Source of the DNA: Ligustrum vulgare
Lineage: Eukaryota; Streptophyta; Magnoliopsida; Lamiales; Oleaceae
Assembly: GCA_963555705.1 (NCBI GenBank)
Contig: OY743187.1
Span: 18,056,133-18,120,132, forward strand
Length of the DNA: 64,000 nucleotides
Reading direction: 5' to 3'
The notes under the pieces: model-generated
Told to the model about the DNA's origin: nothing
Databases searched by the model: none
What the model saw: the letters and a program-made list of their open reading frames with translations, nothing else
Made by a program: the position numbers and the translations under genes
Part shown: piece after piece, positions 1-10,250 of the stretch
Layout: each line of letters starts with the position of its first letter
Numbering within the stretch: position 1 is the stretch's first letter

Positions 1-709
1 ACAAGAATTGGCGGGAAAAGTTTTAAAATCCACAGATTGCCCCTACCCACGTGTCGGCCATATAAAGCGAATCAATTAGATCTAAGCATTAAATTCTATT
101 AGTTGGAAAAGTACATGTTACAACTGTCATGCATCCAGATATCTTGTCCCGATCTCTGACGCACGGGGGCCAATGATCGGTATTATTCTCCTTCTCTCTA
201 AAATTAAGGAGAGTTCAATGACCCGACCAGAAGTGATCGGGCTTCCTTGGTATGGTCAGTGCTGACCGACCTTACGACTACTCTTTAATAACAGGCTGCG
301 CTATAACGATATGCCCAGTCTCATTCAGGTCAGGTACATACCGACCTATATCTTCTACTTAACACTCAAAGATGAGGTCGGCTCTTCTCGGCCTTTGGGC
401 CATGATGGGAGGCTTCATAATTTCTTTCGATAATGGGCCTCATTAATGGGCCATGTTCTTGAGCCCTAAGGCAATACATGATCCATAAGGAAACACTTTA
501 CAAAAAGGAAACTAAATCCCTATAAGTTTAGAACTCTTCTTAAAAGGTAAGTGTGTTGGAAAAGGACTCATTCCTTAATTAAAGGAGTTTATGAGCTTTT
601 TCAGCCCTATAAATACAGCTCCTTTGGTCATATATATTCATTCAGTATTCTTTACATATTTCAGTTAAGTATTCTCTCTCTACTTTTCTCTAGAAAACTA
701 ATTCTCACA
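1..709 (+). mobile_element. LTR (right part), solo LTR or 3' LTR of an element extending left
   Basis: This non-coding stretch looks like the right-hand part of a long terminal repeat. It has a TATA box (608-615) about 100 bp before an end in CA (708-709). The Harbinger transposase reading frame begins immediately after it and is cut off exactly there, so the LTR marks an insertion point. Because a transposon remnant rather than a primer-binding site follows, this is either a 3' LTR or a solo LTR. Its start is outside the window: no TGTGAG complement of the end was found. The superfamily cannot be told. Confidence 0.6.
608..615 (+). promoter_or_regulatory. TATA box of the left-edge LTR
   Basis: TATAAATA lies about 95 bp from the LTR end, where a U3/R promoter is expected. 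It points rightward. Function is inferred from position only. Confidence 0.5.
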
Positions 710-1360
710 CGCGAAGTATTTTTTCTTAGGGCCCCGTGGATCATGAATTGTTCGCACAAGAGTATCCCATGGTGGATATATACCATTGGCTAGATAGTAA
801 CCCATCGTATATTCACGTCCTTGAATGACGTATCTAGCAGGTGGGGCAACACCTTTGGCGAGGCTGGCGAAGAGGTGTAATTCTTCCAACACGTTAATAT
901 CATTATTCGATCCGGGCATACCAAAGTCCGCATGCCATATCCAAAGATTGTAGTCTGCAGCAGCTTCCAAAATAATGGTAGGATGTCCACTTCGGCCGGC
1001 ATACTGGTCAGCCCAAGCAATTGGGCAATTCTTCCATTTCCAGTGCATGCAATCCAAGCTACCTAACATGACGGGAAATCCCTGCTCTTTCTCAATTCGA
1101 AGCAACCTCTCAATATCCTCTGCATTTGGTGCCCTCAAATATCTTCCACCAAATACCTCAACCACAGCATGACATAATCTCTTCCCGCTTTCGAAAACAG
1201 TTGACTCGCCAATTTTGACGTATTCATCAGTTGCGTCAGCCAGTATACCATGCTCCAGTACTCGAAAAGCAGATGTTATCTTTTGAAGAGAGGACAACTC
1301 AAGCCGACATATATCATCTCCTGGACTGTCCTCATTTTTCCTAGACATCAACGAGGACAA
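710..1360 (-). pseudogene. PIF/Harbinger transposase fragment (ALP1-like DDE nuclease)
   Basis: The minus-strand frame encodes about 217 residues that I recognise as a plant PIF/Harbinger transposase of the ALP1-like, DDE_Tnp_4 type. Visible hallmarks are LSSLQKI, GSLDCMHWKWKNCP, PTIILEA and GSNNDINVL, which contain the first catalytic aspartates, and then GYYLANGIYP. Intact proteins run to roughly 400 residues. Here the C-terminal third, with the last catalytic acidic residue, is missing after YFA, where the LTR ending at 709 has inserted. The N-terminus is also missing, because the frame runs straight into the neighbouring ORF1 remnant. The fragment cannot encode a working transposase. Confidence 0.85.
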
Positions 1361-1721
1361 TCATACTAAAAGCCGAAGTCATAGACCGATGGGTACAAAA
1401 AAGTCAAAAGGGAAACGCAAGATTGAAGCAGAATCCTCGAGGTTGATTGATGACCTTGTTCAAGAGAACCGCAACCTCGTCGAGTTTATAAAAAAGGATA
1501 GCGGGAATAGGGAGATGTTGTATGACTTGCTTAGACAACGAAACGAGAACAACTACAGGAATGCCATTGCGAATGAAGTCTATGCTGAGAACATGCTCAT
1601 GATGCAGGATCCTGATTCAATTACAGACCCAGCGAGATGCGAGTTCTTTATCCGAGAACAGAGGAAGATTATGAGGAAGAGGGAAGAAATTCCAGAGCCA
1701 CAACCCGATATGTCGCAATAA
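1323..1721 (+). pseudogene. Harbinger ORF1 (Myb/NAM-associated-like) C-terminal remnant
   Basis: This plus-strand frame is open from 1323 and has an ATG at 1389. It is a basic, charged sequence with RPMGTKKSKGKRK followed by a predicted helical stretch and an ending with FIREQRKIMRKREE. That resembles the C-terminal region of the Myb/SANT-like ORF1 partner protein of PIF/Harbinger elements, often annotated as NAM-associated or GST-T3-like. The RP-G-K-AK signature lies partly upstream of the ATG, so the ATG is not the natural start. The DNA-binding N-terminus is gone. Divergent orientation relative to the adjacent transposase fits a single element with an internal deletion. Confidence 0.65.
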
Positions 1722-3185
1722 ATAAGTGCACTTGTCTCAAGCACATTTTATTATCTTATTTGTCGTTAGCTTTCAGTTAGTGTAATGTTTGTGTCATGCA
1801 CCTTGTGCCCTACTCGTTCCAGTTTGAATTAGTGTATTATCTACTTTTATTTTGTGTTTGGTTCTTCATTGATACCAAATTTGTTATTTCTTGATACAGA
1901 ATTAACACAATATTTGATATTTTAACGTGGGAGAGAGTTAAATTTATAGACCAAAAAATATTTTCATAATCACTTCTCTTATTTTTTGACCAAAAAAAAA
2001 AAAAAACAGATTAAAAATGCAATAAAACATAAAGAAAAAACAATTAAAAGGATAAAGAAAAACAAATTCAAAGTTAAATGTCAATTTTGTAAATATTGGC
2101 AATGGGAAGATTGTAAATATAGTAATGATTTTTTTGTAAATAAACCACAAACACTATTTGAATAGTTGGTGTGTCACCGTTCAATCCACCATTTTAGTCT
2201 CCGAATGGCGTGCTTGGTTGGAGCTGAAATTTGGACTAATATGATGAAATTGGTGATTTACTCCATCCGTTGGAGTTGGTTTCAATCATCTTTACCATAT
2301 ATTCTATAGAACTCGCAGTTTTTTAACCTCGAATTTCAATAACTTTTATCAAAATATATTAAAATCTGATTTTAATCTCTATCAAATAAGGACTTAATCA
2401 ATTAACATATCTTATACATGATGATTTTTATTCAAAAACCCATTACGAGGGATATGAAAATACTTATTTGTCCTTCATATTTTTAAACAAGCCAAATAAA
2501 TTGCTAAAATTTCGATAAAATATTTTTCCTAATTTCAAAGTATGAACAACTTATTAAACAAGATATTCTAATAATTAAAAGTTAAATCTTTCGAAAAGTC
2601 TCAAGGTCATAAATGCTATCATTAGTAAAGACTGGAGAATTTTATTTTAATTAAAATGTGGTACACCAAACAAAAATTATAGTAAGAATATAATTACCCA
2701 AATATAATTTAGGGAGGGTAGTAGTTGATAATGTTGAATTTTACTTTGATATTTATTCTTGTGAAAAGAAAATTTAATGTACTTTACAAATGCATAATAT
2801 GAACCTATCCAACGGCCGATATCATGCACAAATGTGTGAATATTATTGAATCATATTAGAAGAGTGTGTTAAAATTTTAGTGTTTTTATCATTTTTTTTT
2901 TTTAAATTATTTACAAACACACATTCAGGATCGACCATAAGATATTGGGTGCCCAGTACGACAATTTAAAATGGTATCCCTTTCATTTAACTTAGAAACA
3001 TATAAAGTAATATTAAATTATATTTCAAAAATAGTATTTTATTGCAAAAAGTAACATTTAAATAATTGTTTATCTTTTACACTTCATTAAAAAGAAAAGT
3101 ACAAGTAAATATCAAAAGTATATTCGAAACTTCTAAAAATGCACTTATCTTCAATAAAACATTGTCCTAACCACTTCGTACAATT
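1722..3185. other. AT-rich spacer, no gene seen
   Basis: Very AT-rich DNA with poly-A and poly-T runs and no convincing reading frame. Its left part may hold the right end of the Harbinger derivative, but I could not fix a terminal inverted repeat. Confidence 0.5.
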
Positions 3186-3189
3186 CCAC

Positions 3190-3715
3190 ATGAGCAAACC
3201 TTAAAATATAAAAAGACAAAAATTATGAGTACTCCTTGAAATGCAACAATCATGTAAAACTATTTCTTCTTGCATTTCTAAAAGCAAATATACTAATTAA
3301 ACTTTTGTAATTAATATTTTCTAGCAAATCTTGTTAACAGATATAAAATTTAGCCCATTCAATTTTTCTTGTAACATGGTTGAACGCAAATAAAATTTTA
3401 ATAATTTCAATTTTGAAAAACATTTTCCGCAAATGCAACAGTAACAAGAATTGTCAATAGTATTTTATAGTAATATATTCATTTGGAAAGCAATCCAATC
3501 TTTTCAAATAAGTTAGAATATCAAAATTAGCTGTCATTGTTTCGCTTGGTAAAAGATTGCGAAAATTTTTAATTCTTGAAATAAATCTTGGCCATCAAGA
3601 TAGCAACAATTTTCATGTCTTAGAATAACATCAAGATATTTACAGTATGCTTTTAGATTAGCATAATCCAATGAGTTTTAACCTCACAGAAGAAAACAGA
3701 AACCTTTTTTTTTTT
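3190..3715 (-). pseudogene. Decayed hAT transposase, TTF-type, C-terminal region
   Basis: Reading the minus strand from about 3690 down gives a broken translation with DLFQELKIF, then after stops a segment with LKLLKFYLRSTM, QEKLNGL and FISV. These match the C-terminal region of plant TTF-type zinc-finger hAT proteins with a hAT dimerisation domain, where an -ELK- segment is followed by the SKLKLLKSYLRSTMSQERLNGL region. Several stops and frame changes interrupt it, so this is an old pseudogene. It lies 54 bp left of the hAT-like element at 3769, but I see no proof that the two belong together. Confidence 0.6.
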
Positions 3716-3768
3716 TTTTTAAATGCATTGAACTGATCAAACGTTTAATTTGCTTGATCTGCTATATA

Positions 3769-4780
3769 TAGGGATGTATGGGGGAGGCGGGAAATCCCTG
3801 AACCCTACGGGGACCCGCCCCGAACGGGTGGGGGATCCCCCATAATGACGAGGATGGGGCGGGGATGAAAAAATATACTCGATTGGGGATGGGGATTGCT
3901 GTCAAATTCTCATCCTTGCCCAAGACTCGCTCCGAAACCATCCCCAATTAATAAGGCCAATTAAAAAAAAATTCAAACAAATTAAAAGTGTCATGAACCA
4001 CCCGACGTCCAAATATATAATTTCAAAACCAAGCCCTACATTTTAACTCAATACCACTTTTCATCTCTCACTCTCACAAGTCTCATGCTCTCCAAACATA
4101 TTTCTTAACATAATTAAACTTGTACTACTCTATAAAAATTATTATGAGTTTTTTTTATTAATTTTAATCATTCTTTACAGTTATTAAATGAGAATTTTCT
4201 AAAATAATCATATTTTAAAAAAAGAATTTGTATAACTAAGACATTAGATAATCATTATAAAAAAAACATTAATTGACAAAAGTATATATATAATACTCAT
4301 TTCGTCCAAAAAAGATAGTCATGTATACTATTTTTGTCTGTTCCAAAAAGATAGTCTTGTTTCCATATTAAGCTTGTATTAAATTTTTCATTTTCACATA
4401 TACCCTTATTTAATGTATCTTGGTACAATACACACCAACTACTTATTTATTGTATTTTCAGATTTTTTATGGGAAACGAAGTGAGTCTATTTAAAATAAT
4501 AAATAAGCGATAAATGGTATAAATGGAAAATAGTGATAAAATTTAATACCCTAATTATATTAACTAACATTTCTTAATCTGTGTGAAAATAACCTTAGGA
4601 CAATCTTTTTGGGACGGAATGAGTAATAAACAAGGACGTAAATGGGGATTATGAGCGTCCCCGACCCGCCCCATCCCCGTTTAGACGAGAACGGGCACGG
4701 GGATGGGGATGATAAATTTATGACAAGACGGGGACGGGGTTTGGCATTCTCGCCTCGAACTTGTCCCGTTGCCATTCCTA
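3769..4780. mobile_element. hAT-like non-autonomous element with G-rich ends
   Basis: The left end begins TAGGGATG and the complement of the right end begins TAGGAATGGCAACGGG, the usual form of plant hAT ends. Both ends are followed by 100-150 bp of G-rich, GGGGATGGGG-type subterminal repeats. The flanks are near-identical 8-mers, gctatata (3761-3768) and actatata (4781-4788), a degraded 8-bp target-site duplication. There is no transposase inside. A Stowaway-like MITE is nested at 4296-4623. Confidence 0.75.
4296..4623. mobile_element. Stowaway-like (Tc1/mariner) MITE nested in the hAT-like element
   Basis: A 328-bp segment with terminal inverted repeats. The left end is CTCATTTCGTCC followed by AAAAAAGATAGTC; the complement of the right end is CTCATTCCGTCCC followed by AAAAAGATTGTCC. 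It is flanked by TA on both sides (4294-4295 and 4624-4625). CTC-CGTCCC ends with a TA duplication are typical of plant Stowaway elements. Non-coding. Confidence 0.8.
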
Positions 4781-4865
4781 ACTATATAAATATAAAGAAA
4801 ATAATTGGTTTTGGGCAATATGGTAATTTCAGTAGTAGGGTGTGTGCCCTTAGCAAATAAACAAA

Positions 4866-4873
4866 CTTTTGAC
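4866..4873. repeat. Left target-site duplication of the split hAT-like element
   Basis: cttttgac, repeated exactly at 17508-17515 on the far side of the Tat insertion. Confidence 0.8.
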
Positions 4874-5219
4874 TGGGGGTGGGCAAAAACCGACCCAACC
4901 CGCCCAAACCCGATCGGTTTGGGTCTATTTTTCATGAAAATTGGGTTGGTTTTTTTTTTTTTTTTTTTTTTCGGGTTGGGTCGGGTTGCGGGTTGGGTGA
5001 ATAACCCGACCCAACCCAAAAACAAAAAGACGTTTTTTTTTTTTTTTTTTAAAGTAATGAAACTTGACTTATTTAAATATTGATTGAACATATTTTAATT
5101 TTATTAGCAAGTGTTCAATTTATTGCATTTTTGGTTATTGTAGTGTACATAATTGATTTGAATTAAAGATGGATTTATGAGTTTTTTTTTTTTTTTTCAA
5201 TTTTTTTACTAATTGGGCC
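4874..5219. mobile_element. hAT-like MITE, left half (interrupted)
   Basis: Starts with tgggggtgggcaaaaacc and is rich in GGGTTGGG and CCCAACCC repeats. The complement of the partner end (17507 inward) starts taggggtggg, the common plant hAT terminus. The two halves are separated by the Tat element, whose gggcc target duplication sits at 5215-5219 and again at 17339-17343. Joined, the element would be about 510 bp. Non-coding. Confidence 0.8.
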
Positions 5220-5891
5220 TGTTGACCACAAAATCCGGCTGGACTTTGGACCAACACGTCCAGCTCCTCCCTCTTTGACACGTGGATCTCCTGTGCACTA
5301 AGACAAACAGTCAGCTTGCAAAGGGGGCCGAGGTGGCTCCCGTTTGCACTCCGATGCCTAAGTCAGTACTCATTTTAGGCGAATGTGTATATATTGGGTG
5401 CGGGAAATATAAGTGTGTAAAAGAGAGAAAAGGGAGTGAGAGAAATATAGAGTTAAGAGTGAGAAATTGCTAACCCCAACTTGGAGACAATTGTGCTTCA
5501 TTTATAGAGGAATTTCTTGTCTTGGATTACGACACGTGACATACTTTACACTTGTCACCACCCTAGCTCATGGAAGTGACAACCTTGCTTTTCAACCGTA
5601 ATCATTGCTACATTTCGTAGGAGATAGGCGCCTGTCACGTCTTGGTAAAGGCAGTGTCCCATCACTGACTCTATCTCTCTTTTGGTCAACGCCATAAAGC
5701 ACCCCAGCTGAGTGTAAAGCACATCGGCTGGTGCGTTAACCAGGTCGGCTAAAGAGGTTTGCTTGACGTACCACCTCGGCAATCATCCCAGGTGATACTT
5801 TAGGCCTTTAGTGGTAGGTCAAGGTCCGTTGGGCCACTATTGGGCCTTCGCTGGTGGATCACTGTACCTTTCTCTGGGCCCGGATTCAACA
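5220..5891 (-). repeat. Tat element 3' LTR (left copy)
   Basis: A 672-bp LTR ending in CA. A minus-strand TATA box (CTATAAATG) lies near 5500-5508. Differs from the right copy by about 14 substitutions, mostly transitions, and one single-base indel. A 63-codon plus-strand frame occurs in both copies, but it only reflects LTR identity. Confidence 0.95.
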
Positions 5892-5898
5892 CTAGTCC

Positions 5899-5980
5899 CT
5901 CAAATCCGAAGGGATCATTCATGGTCCCGTAGGATTTGATTCGATTTTACAGCTCAAATCCGAAGGGATCATTCATGGTC
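5899..5980. repeat. 28-bp direct repeat next to the Tat 3' LTR
   Basis: A 28-base unit starting ctcaaatccgaaggg occurs at 5899-5926 and 5953-5980 (period 54 bp). The first copy overlaps the polypurine region next to the LTR. The upstream sequence of the antisense gene begins here. Confidence 0.8.
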
Positions 5981-6318
5981 GTGTATGATGAAATTCCTTA
6001 CGCAAGGTTCGGATCCATATCATAACCGACCTTCCGCCTCGGATTTTCGCTCCCTGATGGCCAGGATCGTGCCAGCACATTTCCTAGGTGGCGCATTCAA
6101 TTCGGAGGGGCTATTGGTATTTATTTCCAAGAAATATATGCATGAAATGGGAGGAGGGTAGCATTTCACGGCGCGTGGCATTCACCGTGGTAGCTGAATG
6201 GTTTTGTCTCTCCCTTTGACGGCTGGCGCTTTGATTAGCCCATTTTCCAAGGAGCATGGGTTACCCACATTAATCATGCGGTTCACGAAAATCAAGGAAT
6301 TTAGATTGTTGGGATTCC

Positions 6319-6326
6319 TATAAATT
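6319..6326 (+). promoter_or_regulatory. TATA box of the antisense gene in the Tat element
   Basis: TATAAATT lies about 390 bp before the chosen ATG (6706), in an otherwise non-coding leader. The leader contains a plausible intron, donor gtaaac at 6542 and acceptor ending 6702. The box points opposite to gag-pol. Function is inferred from position. Confidence 0.5.
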
Positions 6327-6705
6327 CTTCTTCATTTCATTATTTTCCCCTTTTACCACTTTCTAAGAGTCTTTTGCAGCAATACCTTGGCGAAAGCTTG
6401 CTCCGTTTCTTTCTTTCCTGCAAGTTTCAAGTCTTCTCCTCAAGGGCTTTCTACCCAGCGTCCGCCTTTACTGTTCCACAATTTCTTTACCGGCGAGTTC
6501 TCCATTTCCAGTGCACAGTTTCACGCATTTGTCACCTGAAGGTAAACCTCTTGGTCTCTGTACATGCGAAACTTTTCTATTTTCAGTTTCTCATTGTGGG
6601 TTTGAAAATTTTGTTTTTGCACCTTGTTTTTCTTTCTTTGAGTCTGACCCACCTTTAAAACAAAAAGAAAAAATAGAAAAAGTTGTGGGAACGAGTTCAC
6701 AGGAA

Positions 6706-9232
6706 ATGTTAGCAATGGCGGTTCCCGTCAGAGGTTTCTGCCCCATCTCTTTATCGGTTTTTAGTTCCCGCTTCTTTAGGGAGCAGATTAAGAGGAGGAA
6801 TAGGAAAACTAGCGGTATAATTTATTTGAGTGATTCTGACAGCGAAGAAGAGAGAAACCAGAACTACATGGCCCATTTGTCATCCGAAGAGGAATCCGCA
6901 CTAAGAGAACTTCGAAGCAAACGTGATAGAGACATGGGGAGAGAGGGAGCAACGGGTTCTTCTTCTGGCCCACAAGATCTTGATTTGGGCAACAGGGCCC
7001 CTTTCCGGGCACATAGAGAGGAGCTGGGGCTCTCAGGGGAGGAAATAGCCCAGGTCGAAAATTGGGTGGACCAGGTAAATAAGCTATCAGGATATCATGT
7101 GGACCCCGATCCAAACCAAGATTTGTGGGAGAGCAGCGAGGTTGCTACCGAAATTCGAGGAGTTGATCTAGCTTGTGCCTCGGCGAAGTTCAGGATGCCA
7201 GAAGGGGTCCGTTTAGTGCATCCTACACCTTATTGTCGACCATGCAGTCCTCCTCCAGGCCAAGCAGCTATATGTTACGACGCTTTATCCTGTGGGATGA
7301 GGTTACCTCTGCATCCTTTCTTCAGGGCCTTGCTTAGGAGCTACAACTTGTGCCCCTACCAGTTGGCACCCAACTTTTGGACACAGGCCGTGGGCGCTTG
7401 GCTGGTGTGGCAAGAGGTCAACCCCGATTATCCTATCTCACTACATATTATTCATACCTTGTACACTCTGAAGAAATCGGTGAGAAGGGAGAGGGACGTG
7501 AGACCAGATGTGAAGGACTGGTATTACTTGTCTCCCAGGGGCTCATATCCTCCCGTCATTACTGGCCAACCTACTTCTATAAAGAACTGGAGGAATCAAT
7601 GGTTCTGGGTGGCTGGGAAGTGGCAGAATTCGCCTATGGACCCAAGTCCAGAAATTTCAGTTCCCCGAACTCTTTCCACTCCTAGTGAGTCTTGTGTTCG
7701 CTTTAGTGTCCTTAAGCGTCATGTGTCACTTGTTTTTTTTTATACACCTCTCTTCGTTGCTTACTAACGTGTCACCGGTTTCTGGCAGGGGACACTTTTG
7801 CTCGCCTCCTCCCTGACGCAGACCTAGCGGCAGTGAGGCGTTTGTTTGCTTACAAGGGCACCTTCCAAGGGGTCATTCAGCAAAACAAGCTATTTGTTAA
7901 ACACGGTCTTATGCGAGCCATGAGTAAGTTCGTTTCCTTATTGCTATTTCATCTTATGCTTTGTCTGCTTGCAGCCTCATTTTTCTTTCTTTCTTGTCAG
8001 GTTCCAAGGATTTTCCAAATATTTCTCTAAAGGGGCTTATGGCTACGAAGATCCCCCCTGCACTCCGTCATGGCAGTGAAGTTGAGAGAAAACAGAAGGT
8101 TGTATTGGCCAACCTGCAAGTTGGGGTAGCAAAAGAGGTGTCCGAGGCGTCTACGACCCAACTTCAGGGACCTCTACCAGCCCTACTGCCACCGCCTACT
8201 CTGCTTCCTGTGGGTCCCCAGCAACCTAGCACAGAAAAGGGGACTGATCCTAAGGGAGTCCTTCCAAAGGGGAAGGGGAAAAGGTCAGATAGGGGCGGAT
8301 CTAAGAGGGACAGGGAGGCTAAGGGTGCCTCGGTTCCTCCTCCCTTGTCCGAGGATACGTTTGAACCTGCCCCTGAAGAGGAGCTTGCCCCTCTGAAGAG
8401 ACTCAGAAGAGGTAAGGGCAAAGAATCCACCTCTGCGCCTCCGCCTCCCATGCTAGAAGACCTGGAGGATGAGCCTTCTGTGCCCATTTCAGGCTTGGCC
8501 TATGAGGTGACACCGGAGGGGGCAGAAGAACTTAGACATATTAAAACAAGCGTTCTCCCCAAAGATGTCACTTTCAGCCCTTCTCTATTTGACTCCCCCA
8601 GTTCTCCTCCAGCCCGGGCCGCCTTCATTACTGAGCAGTTTTGGACAGAGGGCTGGTCTGCTTTCTCCTCTAGCGTTAGTCCATCTCGGAAGTTGCTCGC
8701 CGCCAAGGCCATGAATGCCAGGGCGTTGGCCCTTATTGACGAGGTGGAGTCGTCTGTGGATGAGGCGCAGAGGGACAAAAAGAATGCTGAGACTGCTCTC
8801 CGGCACGCGGACAATATGCTCAAGGAGATCAATGACCTCAAGGCCCAGCTATCTATAGCCCGCAAATCTTCTTCAGAAGAGAGGGCTAATGCGAAGTGCT
8901 TCCAAGAGGACAACGACAAATTGAAACATGACCTCCATGCCTCCGAATCAGACGTGGCGGCCTTATGCAAAAAATTGGATGACTCCAACCGTGCACAGTC
9001 TATTGCCTCTAAGGCCCTGGCCGCCGCCAATTCCGCCAAGTTGAAGCTAGAAGCTGAAGTGGCAGAAGTAAATGAAAAGCTGGGGAGGGAGCTGGAGGCT
9101 AGGAAGAAAGCTGAGGAGGATTACACTTTCCTGGAGAAACATATTGACTCCAGAATTTCTGAGGCCTTGGAGCGTACCATTGCGGCTAGGGTGCAGGAGG
9201 TTCTGGGTGAAGAAGTTTCGAAGGCAGTTTAG
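6706..9232 (+). CDS. Antisense gene of the Tat element: gypsy-type domain protein with coiled coil, three exons
   Basis: Three exons, 6706-7684, 7789-7923 and 8001-9232, join in frame to 782 codons. Donors gtgagt and gtaagt and acceptors ggcag and gtcag fit consensus. Residues about 185-330 include a segment PLHPFFRALLRSYNLCP ending in AVGAWLVWQE; this resembles the 'putative gypsy type transposon' domain (PF04195, Transposase_28). A proline-rich basic middle follows, then a long heptad-like, Ala/Glu/Lys-rich coiled coil (about 619-776). The gene has its own TATA box and runs opposite to gag-pol. Extra antisense frames of this kind are known in some Tat elements; their function is unknown. 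The TAG at 9230-9232 may be a secondary nonsense mutation, because the same frame stays open for 73 more codons, to a stop at 9452-9454. Starting at ATG 6706 rather than 6511 assumes the leader intron is spliced. Confidence 0.75.
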
Positions 9233-9454
9233 AACTTCAAGGATACTTTCGAAGACACCCCAGAATACGAGGCTATGCAGAGGGTCTTTGGGAACTTGGG
9301 GGCCAGAATGGCCTTAGGGGATGTGAAGGAAGCTTTTCCGACACTGGACCTGTCCTCCATTGAAGCTTTTTACCCCGAGCCTCAAGGTAATCCTGCGGAT
9401 CCTCTGGGCGTGTCTGATAAAGGCCCCTTGGAAGATGTCCCTCCTCCACAATAG

Positions 9455-10250
9455 TCCTCTTCTGCATTTGTTAGCTTTAGTTTTTTTTTTTTAAGTCCCC
9501 CGACACTTCATATTGTGCATGTCTCATTTTTATGAATGAAGCAGTTTATTCATATTTTGGTGCAGCAACGTTTTTTCTTTACTGCTTATGAATGAGTATT
9601 TCCAAGTGCGAGTAGTTCGTAATTGTTTGACGATATGCGGATATCTGTAAATGTCTGTAAATGTCTAATCCCTCAGATTTAACGAGCTTAATGCGTTCAC
9701 TCTTGCGGGTTAAATCTGATGTCGACCAACTTTTGAGCAACTTTTACCTTACATTTAGTAACACCTCTTACAAATTTGCATTAACTTCTGTTTGTGGCGT
9801 GCCTATTTTCAATCTATAATTTCAACGACGTGCGCTTATGTTTTTACAACAGAAATAATATAGGGACTTTTACGTTTGAATCCACAGTATTTAGTACGCA
9901 TATGTCTTGTGAGCGTTTCGCTTAAGTTTATGCATGAAAGTATCGACCACTTTGCGGAAACATTTAATATTTCGTGCGAAAGAGCACCCGGTATGTGCGA
10001 ACTAATTTATCGTTTTTAGAACTTTGGTTCATGTGACAATGTCTGAGGCACTTACGTCTGAGTTTGCATGGATTTCAGAAATAATACAGTGATCGACGTG
10101 TGGGCTTTATAAGAGTCCCTTGTTTTTAACAATTTCATGCATGACGAATACACACGGCTAATTAGTATTTGGTGTAATCCTCATCATAATTAACTAGCGA
10201 TTTCATACAATCATGTGACAACGCTGTGCCTCGTTGAAGTGGAATTTGAC
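9455..10250. other. Non-coding convergent spacer between the antisense gene and pol
   Basis: No reading frame is supported. The 3' ends of the plus-strand antisense gene and minus-strand pol converge here. A T-run follows the antisense stop region. An inverted repeat cagatttaac / gttaaatctg (9674-9683 and 9709-9718) could form a short hairpin. Confidence 0.5.

Noticed and set aside
4681..5091. 136-codon minus-strand frame across the hAT-like G-rich ends
   Set aside because: Spans a transposon boundary and owes its openness to low-complexity repeats and poly-T/A tracts.
5282..5473. A 63-codon frame in the Tat LTR, repeated at 16729-16920
   Set aside because: It is identical only because both LTRs derive from one template. 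It has no domain, and it overlaps LTR promoter and R regions.
8164..9039. Minus-strand frames of 107 and 179 codons opposite the antisense gene
   Set aside because: They are shadows of the spliced plus-strand gene and have no recognisable domain.
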